Program-made: the position numbers and the translations under genes
Part shown: positions 16,544 to 25,592 of the stretch, piece after piece
Numbering within the stretch: position 1 is the stretch's first letter
How the letters are laid out: each line of letters opens with the position of its first letter
The notes under the pieces: model-generated
What the model was told of the DNA's origin: nothing
The model's input: only the letters and a program-made list of their open reading frames with translations
Database searches by the model: none
From: Turneriella sp.
Lineage (GTDB): Bacteria; Spirochaetota; Leptospiria; Turneriellales; Turneriellaceae
DNA length: 64,000 nt
Assembly: GCA_019186965.1 (NCBI GenBank)
Contig: JABARV010000001.1
Location: 86,288 to 150,287 of the forward strand
Direction: 5' to 3'

Positions 16544-17338
16544 ATGATTCGACGCCAAGCACTTTTTATTTTTTGTCTTTTGCCTATAAATACGCTTTTT
16601 GCCAATATGCGTGCGCCTATTCGTATTGAACGTGTAACCATGCAACTATCGTCAGGAAAAGCCGATTTAACGGTTCTCGGCGAAAAACTTTTCTTTGATT
16701 GCCCAGAAGCTTTTGTAGGCAAACACGATTACACAAAATTTGCAGCGCGTTACTGTAACGCGAAAGTCCAATACCGTATTCATTCCCCTCGTTCAACAAC
16801 AGTTCTTCTACAATTTATTTATTCGGGCGCAAAAAAAATTAGGTGGATTTACCAAAATAAAGAATTTGTTTCAGAAGCACAAAATTTTACTCCTAAAAGA
16901 AGAGATTCCTGTACCTACTGTCCTGACGAACTAAAAGCAAGCCAAAAGGCACAACACGAAATCCACTTTGGTGAGGGCGAAAGCGTGCTTGAAATCGAAT
17001 ACCAACAATTACTTTCGTACTTAGAATACAATTTGGGTTATTTTAGCACAAGCAAATGGAACCAAAGCTTTACCTACGAATTATGGCCAATCGCCGAATG
17101 GCAGTGGAAAGATAGCCCACAGGTTGAACTAACCTTTTCGGTAAAAGCACGCGATGGTTTTTTAGGTATAGGCTACAAAGAAGACAAATTTAGCTGCCAA
17201 CTTATCGAGCCAGGCAACAAAATAACAGAATTGCCGTTGAAGATTTCCGATACCGTATCTGGCAAACGCACCGCGCACACAGCGATTGGCTTGAAGCGCA
17301 CCACCTTGCAGCTTACATGCACGTATGCGGCAAAATAG
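16544..17338 (+). CDS. Secreted protein of unknown function
   Basis: 264 residues from ATG 16544, chosen because it opens a signal peptide (MIRRQALFIFCLLPINTLFA). The mature part has paired cysteines (near 50 and 68, then CTYCPDE) and a beta-rich C-terminal half with many aromatic residues. I do not recognise the family. Its start is only 9 bp from the ThiE start on the other strand, so the two promoters must lie inside each other's coding region. Confidence 0.55.
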   Translation: MIRRQALFIFCLLPINTLFANMRAPIRIERVTMQLSSGKADLTVLGEKLFFDCPEAFVGKHDYTKFAARYCNAKVQYRIHSPRSTTVLLQFIYSGAKKIRWIYQNKEFVSEAQNFTPKRRDSCTYCPDELKASQKAQHEIHFGEGESVLEIEYQQLLSYLEYNLGYFSTSKWNQSFTYELWPIAEWQWKDSPQVELTFSVKARDGFLGIGYKEDKFSCQLIEPGNKITELPLKISDTVSGKRTAHTAIGLKRTTLQLTCTYAAK

Positions 17339-17387
17339 CATTTCACTAAATTATATAAATGTTCCGATAATATTCCATAGGAGTACC

Positions 17388-18290
17388 ATGGCAAAAGCAG
17401 AACCCACCAAAAAATCACCCCCTCGTTTCCATGAAGATCACCTTACTTTTTTTCGATGCAGCGACGGCGTCGAAAGACAAATACATATTTGGGGCTCTGA
17501 TAAACCAAACGCTGTTTTCGTTGCAATCCACGGAGGAATGGCGCATGCTGGCGATTGGGTAACTCCCGCACTGTACTTTAAAAAGAAAAATTGGACAACT
17601 GTAGCGTTCGACCTCAACGGACACACAGGCCACAGGCGTATTGATATCCCCTCTTTTTCCATTTTTGTAGACGATCTTGAAATTTTTATCCAATGGACGA
17701 AAATGCGTTACCCCAAGACGCCAATTATTATCCTTTCGCATTCGATGGGCGCCCTTATCGCAGCCCATTTTGCACTCAAAAAACGTCCGCAAGGCGACGA
17801 ACAAATTAAAGGATACATTATGTCATCCCCCTATTTTGGTAATGCAATAAAAGTTTCTCCGATCCTTATAATGTTATCTAAAGTTTTTGCGGCGCTTCTC
17901 CCTAAAATGAAGGTGCCCCTGCCCTCGATTACCGGAAGCCTTACGCACGATTCGACAATTACCGCACGCCACCGGCAAGACGAAAAAGATTTATTGCGTG
18001 CAAGCGAATCTTCATTACGTTTTGGAAATGAGCTCCTAAGAGCGCAAGACCAGTTATATACAATTATGGCAAGATGGCAAGATCCTCTGTTTATGGTTGT
18101 CGCTGGAAACGACCTTGTCGCCGACGTAAAGGCTACAGAAGCTTTGGCGCACGAAATCGATCCACAACTTTTACGCTACGACTATTACCCCGAAAACTAC
18201 CACGAAAATTTTAACGAGCTCAACCGTAATAAAATTTTTAAAGATATCGAAAAGTGGGTGGGCACACGCCTTAACTCTGAAAAAAAATAG
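17388..18290 (+). CDS. Alpha/beta hydrolase (lysophospholipase / monoacylglycerol-lipase type)
   Basis: 300 residues from ATG 17388, which follows a good AGGAG. Serine aminopeptidase S33/'Hydrolase_4' features: oxyanion strand VFVAIHGGMAHAG (44-55), FDLNGHTGHRR, nucleophile Ser119 in LSHSMGA, and a C-terminal acidic residue in VVAGNDLVAD and His in ENYHENFNE. This group hydrolyses monoacylglycerols or lysophospholipids. No signal peptide, so cytosolic or membrane-associated. The lid region contains several Leu/Ile-rich helices. The substrate is inferred from family only. Confidence 0.85.
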   Translation: MAKAEPTKKSPPRFHEDHLTFFRCSDGVERQIHIWGSDKPNAVFVAIHGGMAHAGDWVTPALYFKKKNWTTVAFDLNGHTGHRRIDIPSFSIFVDDLEIFIQWTKMRYPKTPIIILSHSMGALIAAHFALKKRPQGDEQIKGYIMSSPYFGNAIKVSPILIMLSKVFAALLPKMKVPLPSITGSLTHDSTITARHRQDEKDLLRASESSLRFGNELLRAQDQLYTIMARWQDPLFMVVAGNDLVADVKATEALAHEIDPQLLRYDYYPENYHENFNELNRNKIFKDIEKWVGTRLNSEKK

Positions 18291-18293
18291 CCT

Positions 18294-19115
18294 TCAACGC
18301 GCAACAACAATTAACCCTAATGCGTCTGCACGTTCTATAAACTCCTTTGGGTCAACAACAAGGGTTTGTGCTGCTTCAACAACTAAAGCGCCCAAGTTGA
18401 AGTTTTTCATCGTTTCAAGAGTAGTTATTCCCACGGTGGGAAGATCAAAGCGTGCGTCTTGCGACGCCTTTGCTGTTTTACAGACGACACCAGTACTTTT
18501 ACCTTTGTAGTGTTTTAGTATTGTTCCTGCACGTGCAATTGCAGCATCCGTACCCTCAATTGCTTCAATTGCTAAAATCATTTTTTCGCACACAATTGCC
18601 GTTTGCCCAATATCTAAACTTCCAACACGGCGGCTTAGGTTATAACCAAATTCGATGTCGTCCAAAAGAGTTTGAGTTTCGACTTTTTTTTGGGTATGAG
18701 TTCCGGAAGGTAAAAAACACCCTTCTAAAAGAAATTTTTGTTCAAGAATTTCAATCCCTGCTTTTTGTAAAAGCGACGCAAATGCATGGAATAACGAATC
18801 GTCCCTTCTGTCAGGAACTGTGCTATAAATTTTTTCCGCCTCGCTATCACGCACGACATCTTCTAAAATACGTTGCTTTTCAAGTTTACCTAAAAGTACA
18901 ATATGGGTAATTTTATCTTCTAACAAATACCCCATTACTTTTTGGATTTCACCTACAGAAACTTTACGCAAACGAATTGAAGTATCTTTTTGGAGGGTTG
19001 GATCTAATATAGCCTCGGCAATATGGTAAAGCACAAAAGGAAGATTACGCCTTTGCGCATTTTGTACAGCGATACGCGGTAGTTTTCCTGCGCCCGCAAA
19101 AATAGCAAGTTGCAT
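18294..19115 (-). CDS. lpxI: UDP-2,3-diacylglucosamine pyrophosphatase LpxI
   Basis: 273 residues of the LpxI (formerly DUF1009) family, which hydrolyses UDP-2,3-diacylglucosamine to lipid X in lipid A synthesis. Recognisable stretches: LAIFAGAGKLPRIAV at the N-terminus, ITHIVLLGKLEKQRI, DDSLFHAFASLLQKAGIEIL, GQTAIVCEKMILAIEAIEGTDAAIARAG, and FDLPTVGITTLETM. LpxI replaces LpxH in alphaproteobacteria and several other phyla. It shares one base with the deoC stop end, so they are co-transcribed, although the roles are unrelated. Confidence 0.9.
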   Translation of the reverse strand: MQLAIFAGAGKLPRIAVQNAQRRNLPFVLYHIAEAILDPTLQKDTSIRLRKVSVGEIQKVMGYLLEDKITHIVLLGKLEKQRILEDVVRDSEAEKIYSTVPDRRDDSLFHAFASLLQKAGIEILEQKFLLEGCFLPSGTHTQKKVETQTLLDDIEFGYNLSRRVGSLDIGQTAIVCEKMILAIEAIEGTDAAIARAGTILKHYKGKSTGVVCKTAKASQDARFDLPTVGITTLETMKNFNLGALVVEAAQTLVVDPKEFIERADALGLIVVAR

Positions 19116-20083
19116 TAGCTCAACGAAAAATAATCAAGAGATTGGTAGCTTCCTTTGATTTGTTTCGCATACTGCATCAAAAGATCGTTTAAGAGGGTTG
19201 ATGCACCAAAGCGAAACCAATCGGGACTAAGCCATGCGTCGCCTAATGTTTCTTTAACCATCACAAGGTAGTGCAAAGCTTCTTTAGACGTTTTTATTCC
19301 CCCCGCAGGTTTCATGCCTATTTTAATTCCTGTGTCGTCGTAATAATCGCGGATGCACTCGAGCATCACAAGCGTAACAGGCATTGTTGCATTTACTGCT
19401 GCTTTGCCTGTAGAAGTTTTAATGAAATCGGCTCCTGCACGCATGGCGATAAAACTCGCACGGCGCACGTTATCTAAAGTTTCCAACTCGCCTGTTTCTA
19501 AAATAACTTTAAGGTGCGCTTTTCCGCACGCTTCTTTAACAGCGGCGATTTCATCGAATACATAATTGTACTCGCCCGCAAGAAACGCTCCACGCGAAAT
19601 AACCATATCAACTTCGTCTGCACCCAAGTCTACCGAACGGCGTACATCTTCGAGTTTAATTTCGAGTGGCACCTGCGCCGCAGGAAACGCCGTAGAAACA
19701 CACGCGATGTGGATTTTTGAACCTTTAAGCGCTTTCTTTGCGATGGGAATCATGTTGGGGTATACGCATACTGCCGCTACCTGCGGCACCCCAGGAAGCT
19801 CAGACGGGCGAAGCGCCTTTTGGCAAAGCTGGATTACTTTTCCTGGGCTATCTTTTCCCTCTAAAGTGGTAAGGTCAATCATGCTAATTGCAAGACGGAT
19901 GCCCGCAAGTTTCGCATCGTTTTTGATGCTACGTGTTTTAAAACGGGCAACCCTTTCTTCAACTGCTACTTGATCGACAGGCGTATACATGGGGTCTAAC
20001 GTGGGGCTAGGATACAGGCGCGGCGCTGCGGAATTCCATAGCTGTGGAGTTTTTGCTGTCGCTACCTTCGTGAGGGACTTCAT
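19115..20083 (-). CDS. deoC: Deoxyribose-phosphate aldolase
   Basis: 322 residues, longer than the E. coli enzyme (259) and similar in layout to animal DERA. It splits 2-deoxyribose 5-phosphate into acetaldehyde and glyceraldehyde 3-phosphate. The Schiff-base lysine is K222 in GADFIKTSTGK, and the second active lysine is K258 in GMKPAGGIKT. VDLTTL-like IDLTTLEGKDS and AAVCVYPNM are also family motifs. An N-terminal extension of about 50 residues is mostly basic. Coupled upstream of lpxI on the minus strand. Confidence 0.93.
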   Translation of the reverse strand: MKSLTKVATAKTPQLWNSAAPRLYPSPTLDPMYTPVDQVAVEERVARFKTRSIKNDAKLAGIRLAISMIDLTTLEGKDSPGKVIQLCQKALRPSELPGVPQVAAVCVYPNMIPIAKKALKGSKIHIACVSTAFPAAQVPLEIKLEDVRRSVDLGADEVDMVISRGAFLAGEYNYVFDEIAAVKEACGKAHLKVILETGELETLDNVRRASFIAMRAGADFIKTSTGKAAVNATMPVTLVMLECIRDYYDDTGIKIGMKPAGGIKTSKEALHYLVMVKETLGDAWLSPDWFRFGASTLLNDLLMQYAKQIKGSYQSLDYFSLS

Positions 20084-20140
20084 GGGTGAAAAGCCAAGCT
20101 ATGCCGAGCGGCGTCAAGTAGAAAGAGTATAAGTATGTTT

Positions 20141-20722
20141 TTAAATTACAAAATCTTGCCAATGCGACAAACCAACACGGTTATTTACCAAATCGACATT
20201 ATCCCAAAAGGGATACATGAGCGGAATGCTAAAAAATTTTCCATTTTTTTCGCTTTGTATATAAACAAGGGTATTTAGGCCTAAATCCTCAAGCGCTGTA
20301 ATTTTTCCAATATAACTTTTTGTGTTTGTATCAAAAACTTGAAGGCCTATAATTTCGTAAAAGTATAAATCTGTCCATGTAGGATTTTTTCCTTTTCGCT
20401 CTTCTTGCGCCAAAAGAAGAAGGCTTGCAAGAGGCGCCGCTATATAAAGGTGGGTGAGCAACGCTGCATTTTCACGCGTTTTTACCGATAAAAAAGAAAC
20501 ACGGTTTATATCGCAGTGTACCAAAGTTTCCGTAGAATGGATACGGTAATTTGTTAAAGGCTGTGCAATATTTTCAGAAGTACTCACCAAAAATATTTCT
20601 TTTTGGATAAAGTGTTTTAAATGCACACCCCACTGGCTAATGCGGATGCCGCCACGCACGCCTACAGGCGCCCCTAAACGCGCCAAAGCGACAAGGGGGT
20701 CTTGGGTTATATCTTGGGACAA
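20141..20722 (-). CDS. rimM: Probable 16S rRNA-processing protein RimM
   Basis: About 193 residues from TTG 20722, eight bases past the khpA stop. The open frame continues upstream inside khpA, but no family sequence lies there. RimM features are weak but in order: LVALARLGAPVGVRGGIRI at the N-terminus, then the PRC-barrel part with DLYFYEIIGLQVFDTNTKSYIGKITALEDLGLNTLVYI and FSIPLMYPF near the end. RimM binds S19 and helps 30S maturation. The order rpsP-khpA-rimM is the common operon, and it is the strongest argument. The usual trmD does not follow. Confidence 0.75.
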   Translation of the reverse strand: MSQDITQDPLVALARLGAPVGVRGGIRISQWGVHLKHFIQKEIFLVSTSENIAQPLTNYRIHSTETLVHCDINRVSFLSVKTRENAALLTHLYIAAPLASLLLLAQEERKGKNPTWTDLYFYEIIGLQVFDTNTKSYIGKITALEDLGLNTLVYIQSEKNGKFFSIPLMYPFWDNVDLVNNRVGLSHWQDFVI

Positions 20723-20729
20723 GTATTGG

Positions 20730-21026
20730 TTAATCTTCGTCGACAATTTCGAGAAGAATTTTTTGGTATTTTTCTTCACGCCCGTCGTCGAGAATAATTT
20801 TTTTAATTGAAATCGCGTTAAGAAGTACTCGCATCGCTTTTGCAATGCGTCCGCCTTTTCCAATAATCATGCCGATGTCTTCTTTATTGACGCGCAACTC
20901 GAGAATAAGCGATGCGGGACTTTTTACTGGCACCACTTGTACATCATCCGCATGGCGCACAAGGCTACGTGCGATATACTCCACTAACGAGGCGGGGTCG
21001 GAGTTTCTCTCAGTGTCGATATCCAC
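20730..21026 (-). CDS. khpA: KH-domain RNA-binding protein KhpA
   Basis: 98 residues, a single KH domain. The GxxG loop is GKGGRIAKAMRVLL (IGKGGR), preceded by ELRVNKEDIGMI. The N-terminal LVEYIARSLVRHADDV is the helix typical of the YlqC/KhpA family, which forms a complex with KhpB and binds many RNAs in bacteria. It is the second gene of the rpsP operon. A short acidic C-terminus (EIVDED) is normal. Confidence 0.92.
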   Translation of the reverse strand: MDIDTERNSDPASLVEYIARSLVRHADDVQVVPVKSPASLILELRVNKEDIGMIIGKGGRIAKAMRVLLNAISIKKIILDDGREEKYQKILLEIVDED

Positions 21027-21048
21027 GTTATTTACTTACTCCGCGTGT

Positions 21049-21381
21049 TTAAGCTGCTTTACGTTTGGCTCTTGCTTTTTCGTTTAGGCGTTTGTTCTTT
21101 GCGCCTTTTTTAGCCGCTTTGACTTCGGCAAAAGGTTTCCACATGCCTGCTTTAGAGAGGATGCTTTTTACAGTATCCGAAGGTTGCGCCCCTTTTGAGA
21201 GCCATGCGCTAATTTTTTCTTTATCTAAACGCACTTGCTTGTCGTCTTTTACCAACGGATGGTAGAGACCCACGATTTCTAAAAATTTACCGTCGCGTTT
21301 TACGGTTGAAGATGCCGCAACAATGCGATAATAAGGTGCTTTTTTAGTGCCGTAGCGTTGCAAGCGAAGCTTTACAGTCAT
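21049..21381 (-). CDS. rpsP: 30S ribosomal protein S16
   Basis: 110 residues. The family start is unmistakable: MTVKLRLQRYGTKKAPYYRIV, then RDGKFLEIVGLYHP, and LSKGAQPSDTVKSIL. The C-terminal tail is Lys/Ala-rich, as in many spirochaetal S16. It heads a leftward rpsP-khpA-rimM operon; an upstream TTGACG at about 17-bp distance from an A/T-rich box is a weak promoter candidate. Confidence 0.97.
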   Translation of the reverse strand: MTVKLRLQRYGTKKAPYYRIVAASSTVKRDGKFLEIVGLYHPLVKDDKQVRLDKEKISAWLSKGAQPSDTVKSILSKAGMWKPFAEVKAAKKGAKNKRLNEKARAKRKAA

Positions 21382-21429
21382 AGAGTTATTTTCTGTATTG
21401 GAGACAGAGCGTCAAATTCAAAATAGCGA

Positions 21430-22422
21430 TTAAACAAAAGAACGCAAAAGCTCTTCTCTACTCTTATTCGTTAGGTATGCGGGCGGGATATCTAAAATGG
21501 TAAACGCACCCGTTTTTCTCTCTTCTGCAAGGCGGTACGCAGCACGTGCATGCGCCACCAAAATATGCCCTGTTGCAACGGGGTTACTCTCCCAAGTGTT
21601 GCGGTACTCGACAAGCGCCTTTTCGCCACCGCCTAAAACTCCCGCACCAATTACCAAGCCATCGTGCGGGAAACCAGCATATTGAGCCTTAAGTTCTTCT
21701 TCGGTGACAAAATTAACAACGGTACGATACGGCTCAAAATATCCCGGCATCGAAACAATTTCTTGGGTTACTTTTTCTTTATCTGCTCCCTCTTCAAGAA
21801 CGACAAAACACTCGCGCCAGTGCATGTCGCGTGCCGTAAATGTCGGATTTTCTCCGTTCCTAATTTTTTCAATCGCTTCACCAATTGCATGCGTATATTG
21901 CCGTGCGTCTTTGACCCCGTTTATAGTACGTAGCGCATCCGAGTGTCCCATGCTAAGCCCGCCTTTGGGAGAAAGCCCATAAAAGCCGTACATTTTTGCG
22001 TTAGGAATAACAACCGTACCCATAACTCGCTCCAACGAAAAGGTTCCTGGATCCCAACCCGCCGAAATTACTGCAACCTTAGAGCTTTTTTTAGCTACAC
22101 TATCCATTTGCGCAAAATACTCAGGAATTTTACTATGGTTATCAAAGCTATCCACGGTGTTGATCAACGCCGCAAACTGGGGGCCTTGTGCAGGAAGATC
22201 GTCTTTCGAGCCACCGCATAAAATTGCCACATCTATGCCTTTAAGTTTTTCTATAGCGTCTATGGAGTAGACGGGCAAAGACAAGCCCTCTTTTTTAACG
22301 CGTTCGGGGGAGCGTGAAAAAATCGCAGAGGCTGTTATATCGGCGTTTTGTTTAAGCGCAGAAAGAACACCTTTACCAACGTTTCCATAACCAACGATGG
22401 CGACATTAATTTTATTTCCCAT
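21430..22422 (-). CDS. ddh: meso-Diaminopimelate dehydrogenase
   Basis: 330 residues. The N-terminal Rossmann fold begins INVAIVGYGNVGKG (NADPH site); CGGSKDDLPAQGPQFAALINTVDSFDNH and VISAGWDPGTFSLERVM are typical of Ddh, the one-step route from tetrahydrodipicolinate to meso-DAP. C-terminal residues such as FPHDGLVIGAGVLG are family-conserved. It lies head to head with lysC across 113 bp, so the DAP/lysine genes may share control. DAP is needed both for lysine and for peptidoglycan, in keeping with murI two genes away. Confidence 0.92.
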   Translation of the reverse strand: MGNKINVAIVGYGNVGKGVLSALKQNADITASAIFSRSPERVKKEGLSLPVYSIDAIEKLKGIDVAILCGGSKDDLPAQGPQFAALINTVDSFDNHSKIPEYFAQMDSVAKKSSKVAVISAGWDPGTFSLERVMGTVVIPNAKMYGFYGLSPKGGLSMGHSDALRTINGVKDARQYTHAIGEAIEKIRNGENPTFTARDMHWRECFVVLEEGADKEKVTQEIVSMPGYFEPYRTVVNFVTEEELKAQYAGFPHDGLVIGAGVLGGGEKALVEYRNTWESNPVATGHILVAHARAAYRLAEERKTGAFTILDIPPAYLTNKSREELLRSFV

Positions 22423-22477
22423 GGAAAATTTTGCGCTCTACACGGATGTACTTTAACGCGTAAAGTTGTTTTTAGAA

Positions 22478-22506
22478 TTGAAGTTGTAAATGACGTGGTG
22501 TTTAAT
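22478..22506 (+). promoter_or_regulatory. Candidate lysC promoter
   Basis: TTGAAG (22478-22483), exactly 17 bp, TTTAAT (22501-22506), giving a leader of about 22 bases before the lysC ATG. The gap from the ddh start is too short (113 bp) to hold a lysine riboswitch. Confidence 0.45.
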
Positions 22507-22535
22507 TTTTTCTTTCTGGCGAAAGTTACATTCTT

Positions 22536-23780
22536 ATGAGTAAGATTCTGGTTCAGAAATTCGGCGGCACCTCCGTCGGCGACCCGGAACGCATTAAGCG
22601 CGTTGCCGCGCGCATCAAAAGCTATTACGAAAAAGGCTACCAACTGGTTGTCGTCGTTTCTGCAATGGGAGACACTACAGATGACCTCATAGAGCTTGCT
22701 GCCAAAATTTCAAAAAATCCGCCTAAACGTGAAATGGATATGCTGCTTTCGACGGGAGAACAAATTTCGATTTCACTTTTGGCAATGGCTTTAGCCGAAA
22801 CTGGTGTTCCTGCGATTAGTTTCACCGGCGGCCAAGTTAACATTGTCACCGACGGAAATTTTTCTAACGCACGCATCGAATCCATCGATACAGCAAGGCT
22901 AACCCACGAGCTTTCGCAAAATCATGTTTGCATCGTTGCAGGGTTTCAAGGCGTGGATGTACAGCAAAACATAACGACATTGGGGCGTGGTGGTTCGGAT
23001 ACAACCGCAGTCGCCCTTGCCGCAGCGCTTAAAGCAAAAGAATGCGAAATTTATACCGATGTCGACGGCGTCTATACAACCGACCCCAACAAAGTCGATG
23101 GCGCTCGTAAGTTAAGCCAAATTAGCTACGACGAAATGCTCGAACTTGCTTCTTTGGGAGCGGGTGTCCTGCATAGCCGCGCTGTAGAATTTGCTAAAAA
23201 ATACGATGTTGTCATCCATGTAAAATCAAGTTTTAACTATAACGAAGGCACAAAAATTGTTAGCGAGAACGATATGATGGAAAAAATTTTGGTGACTGGT
23301 GTCACACTAAAAAACGACGATGCGCGTGTAACCGTTGCGGATATTCCTGACAAACCTGGGATTGCCGCCGAACTTTTTGGAGCGCTTGCGGAGAAAAAAA
23401 TTAATATCGATGTAATTGTACAATCTTCTGGCCGTGCGCAAAAAGGTTCTAAAGAAGAAAAAACGAACACCATTTCTTTTACAACTCCTGTAGCAAGCGT
23501 ATCTACCGCACAAGAAGTTTTGTCAGCGCTTACCAAAAAATGGGGCGCTGGCTCTATCTCCACCGATGAAAATATCGCTATTGTTTCCGCTGTAGGTATT
23601 GGAATGAAATCGCACACAGGTGTTGCGGCAAGTATGTTTAAAGCGCTTGCAGATAACAACATCAACATTGAAATGATCTCTACCAGTGAAATCAAAATTT
23701 CCTGCGTTATCGCGCAAGAAAGGGGTAAAGACGCGCTACGCCTTATCCACCATGTTTTTGGGCTCGACAATGTCGCGTAG
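22536..23780 (+). CDS. lysC: Aspartate kinase
   Basis: 414 residues. Phosphorylates aspartate at the entry to lysine/DAP, methionine and threonine synthesis. The N-terminal kinase starts [13 protein letters not shown] (8-20); [18 protein letters not shown] and [16 protein letters not shown] are the ATP/Asp-binding motifs. Two ACT domains follow (about 265-335 and 345-414), with [15 protein letters not shown] in the second, the usual feedback site for lysine/threonine. Divergent from ddh and followed after 17 bp by murI. The matching hom gene is separate at 53256. Confidence 0.95.
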   Translation: MSKILVQKFGGTSVGDPERIKRVAARIKSYYEKGYQLVVVVSAMGDTTDDLIELAAKISKNPPKREMDMLLSTGEQISISLLAMALAETGVPAISFTGGQVNIVTDGNFSNARIESIDTARLTHELSQNHVCIVAGFQGVDVQQNITTLGRGGSDTTAVALAAALKAKECEIYTDVDGVYTTDPNKVDGARKLSQISYDEMLELASLGAGVLHSRAVEFAKKYDVVIHVKSSFNYNEGTKIVSENDMMEKILVTGVTLKNDDARVTVADIPDKPGIAAELFGALAEKKINIDVIVQSSGRAQKGSKEEKTNTISFTTPVASVSTAQEVLSALTKKWGAGSISTDENIAIVSAVGIGMKSHTGVAASMFKALADNNINIEMISTSEIKISCVIAQERGKDALRLIHHVFGLDNVA

Positions 23781-23797
23781 CGTAAAAGAGTTTTTAC

Positions 23798-24619
23798 GTG
23801 CCTACAGAGAAAACAGAAGCACATAAATCCATCGGCGTTTTCGATTCTGGGTTAGGCGGACTTACTGTCCTTAAAGAAATACACCGTGTACTTCCACAGG
23901 AAAACCTTGTGTACTTTGGCGACACCGCACGCGTTCCTTACGGAAATAAATCCAGCGCAACGATAATACGCTATTCTAAAGAAATTGCCGAGTTTCTCAT
24001 CCAGCGCGACGTAAAAGCGATTGTCGTCGCCTGCAACACAGCGTCGTCTTATGCGCTCGACGCACTCAAGCAAATGACATCGATTCCCGTATTGGGTGTC
24101 ATTGACCCCGCAGTGGGGGCGTTGGCACAGAGGGCGAAAAAACAAAGTGCCGCTGGCCTTATTGCAACCAAAAGCACAATCCATAGCGGCGCGTACGACG
24201 CTGCCCTCAAGCGCCACCACGGCGAGCAATTTTTGGTAAGCCGCGCATGCCCACTTCTGGTGCCTGTTATCGAAGAGGGATTTATCGACAGCCCCATTAC
24301 CGAAGAAATTTTACGTATTTATTTGCAACCAATGGTTGATGAAGGCATTGAATACCTTTTATTGGGATGCACCCATTATCCGCTAATTGCCCGCGTGATT
24401 GTGCGCCTTTACCCGCACTTGAAGCTCATCGATAGCGCCGAAGAAACAGCAGCAACACTCAAAAATTTATTAACGCAAATGCAGCTACTCAACACGGCAC
24501 CTCAAGGGCGCATTGAACTTTATGTCTCAGACATGACAGAAAGCATGCGCGAGTTAAAAGAACTATTTTTCCAAAACAGCGTCGATCGCTTTGAAGTAGT
24601 TAAAATCACGAACGATTGA
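23798..24619 (+). CDS. murI: Glutamate racemase
   Basis: 273 residues. Makes D-glutamate for peptidoglycan. Motifs: GVFDSGLGGLTVL (13-25), YFGDTARVPYG, and the two catalytic cysteines C79 in VACNTAS and C191 in LGCTHYPL. A GTG at 23798 is the start, 17 bp after lysC, so lysC-murI is an operon joining DAP and D-Glu supply. Ends 7 bp from a convergent gene. Confidence 0.95.
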   Translation: MPTEKTEAHKSIGVFDSGLGGLTVLKEIHRVLPQENLVYFGDTARVPYGNKSSATIIRYSKEIAEFLIQRDVKAIVVACNTASSYALDALKQMTSIPVLGVIDPAVGALAQRAKKQSAAGLIATKSTIHSGAYDAALKRHHGEQFLVSRACPLLVPVIEEGFIDSPITEEILRIYLQPMVDEGIEYLLLGCTHYPLIARVIVRLYPHLKLIDSAEETAATLKNLLTQMQLLNTAPQGRIELYVSDMTESMRELKELFFQNSVDRFEVVKITND

Positions 24620-24626
24620 AATTCTA

Positions 24627-25481
24627 TTACGCAATTTCTTCAAGCGCGTCTCGCAAATCAAAGTCGGCGATATCCGCCGCTGTTACCAAGTCGCGTGCAG
24701 TAACTGCTTGGGTTAAATCGCCTAAAAGTGATACTATTTTTTGAACGACCTCTGCTTTTACATCTTTCGCTATACGCATAAGCATTGCAGCATCGACAAG
24801 AGTTTGCGATACAAGCTCCAACTTTGTAAGGGCATCGTGTTCTTTACCTTGCGTAAAATATGCAGCAACTTTTTCTAAATCTTTTTTAATTTCTGGAATT
24901 TGTTCGCGAAAACGTGCGATTCTTTCTTTAGCTTCTTCGGGTTGTACGCGTGAAAATTCTCTCTCGCGCAGCCAGAGTTTGAGTTGGTACTGTACCGCTC
25001 CAAGCGCGTTTATCTTTTCAACTAAGTCATTGTTATTTAAAAGTGCATTCACTGCTTTTTCCATGTACTCGATACTTTCGGGTACTAAGTGTCGGGAAAG
25101 CGTTTCCAAAGATTCGGCGATAAAAGACGACCCCGAAAGTAAATCCGCCTTTTCATTTTCGGAAAGCTCCCTTGCGTCTTGGATTGATTTTGCAAGGTGT
25201 AATCCCGCACGATCGGTATAGTCAATAAGCTCGCGTAAGTTTGATTCAATAAGCGAAGCTTGGTCTCCCATGCGTAGGTGTATTGTTTCAATTTCATCAG
25301 AATTTAGGCTTTCTTTTTCTTTGTATTGCGGTTTTGCTGCCACGTGGTAATCGATGATAAAAACTTTTTGCGACTCTGCCCACGCGGAAAGTTTTTTTAA
25401 AATTTCTACAAATGGCAAGCTGCCTTCAAGAGTAAAATTTAGCTCTTCTTCTCCCGCGCCTGTGTCGAAAAATATCTTCAT
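24627..25481 (-). CDS. Conserved-looking helical protein, unknown function
   Basis: 284 residues, almost all predicted helix, acidic, no signal or membrane segment. The N-terminus (MKIFFDTGAGEEELNFTLEGSLPFVEILKKL) could be a small alpha/beta unit; the rest has long amphipathic helices with regular Leu/Ala spacing (about 60-270), suggestive of a helical bundle or coiled coil. Codon use is like that of its neighbours. I do not recognise the family, and the context (next to murI and the vWA gene) gives no clear hint. Confidence 0.6.
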   Translation of the reverse strand: MKIFFDTGAGEEELNFTLEGSLPFVEILKKLSAWAESQKVFIIDYHVAAKPQYKEKESLNSDEIETIHLRMGDQASLIESNLRELIDYTDRAGLHLAKSIQDARELSENEKADLLSGSSFIAESLETLSRHLVPESIEYMEKAVNALLNNNDLVEKINALGAVQYQLKLWLREREFSRVQPEEAKERIARFREQIPEIKKDLEKVAAYFTQGKEHDALTKLELVSQTLVDAAMLMRIAKDVKAEVVQKIVSLLGDLTQAVTARDLVTAADIADFDLRDALEEIA

Positions 25482-25530
25482 ATTTTAATAACGTCGATAA
25501 TGCAAGTTTCCAAAAGCGAATTATATTTTT

Positions 25531-25560
25531 TTGAACCTGCTAAGTTATGTAGCGTCTAAT
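25531..25560 (+). promoter_or_regulatory. Candidate promoter of the CsgG-vWA gene
   Basis: TTGAAC (25531-25536), 18 bp, TCTAAT (25555-25560). It is flanked by TTTCCAAA near 25506 and TTTGGAAA near 25569, an inverted pair that might be an operator. ACGAGG precedes the ATG at 25593. Confidence 0.4.
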
Positions 25561-25592
25561 TTACAAACGTTTGGAAAGTAACGAGGTTATCT

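Noticed and set aside
22423..22535. Lysine riboswitch in front of lysC
   Set aside because: The gap between ddh and lysC is 113 bp and holds a promoter; a lysine riboswitch needs about 170 bases and its conserved pairings are not seen.
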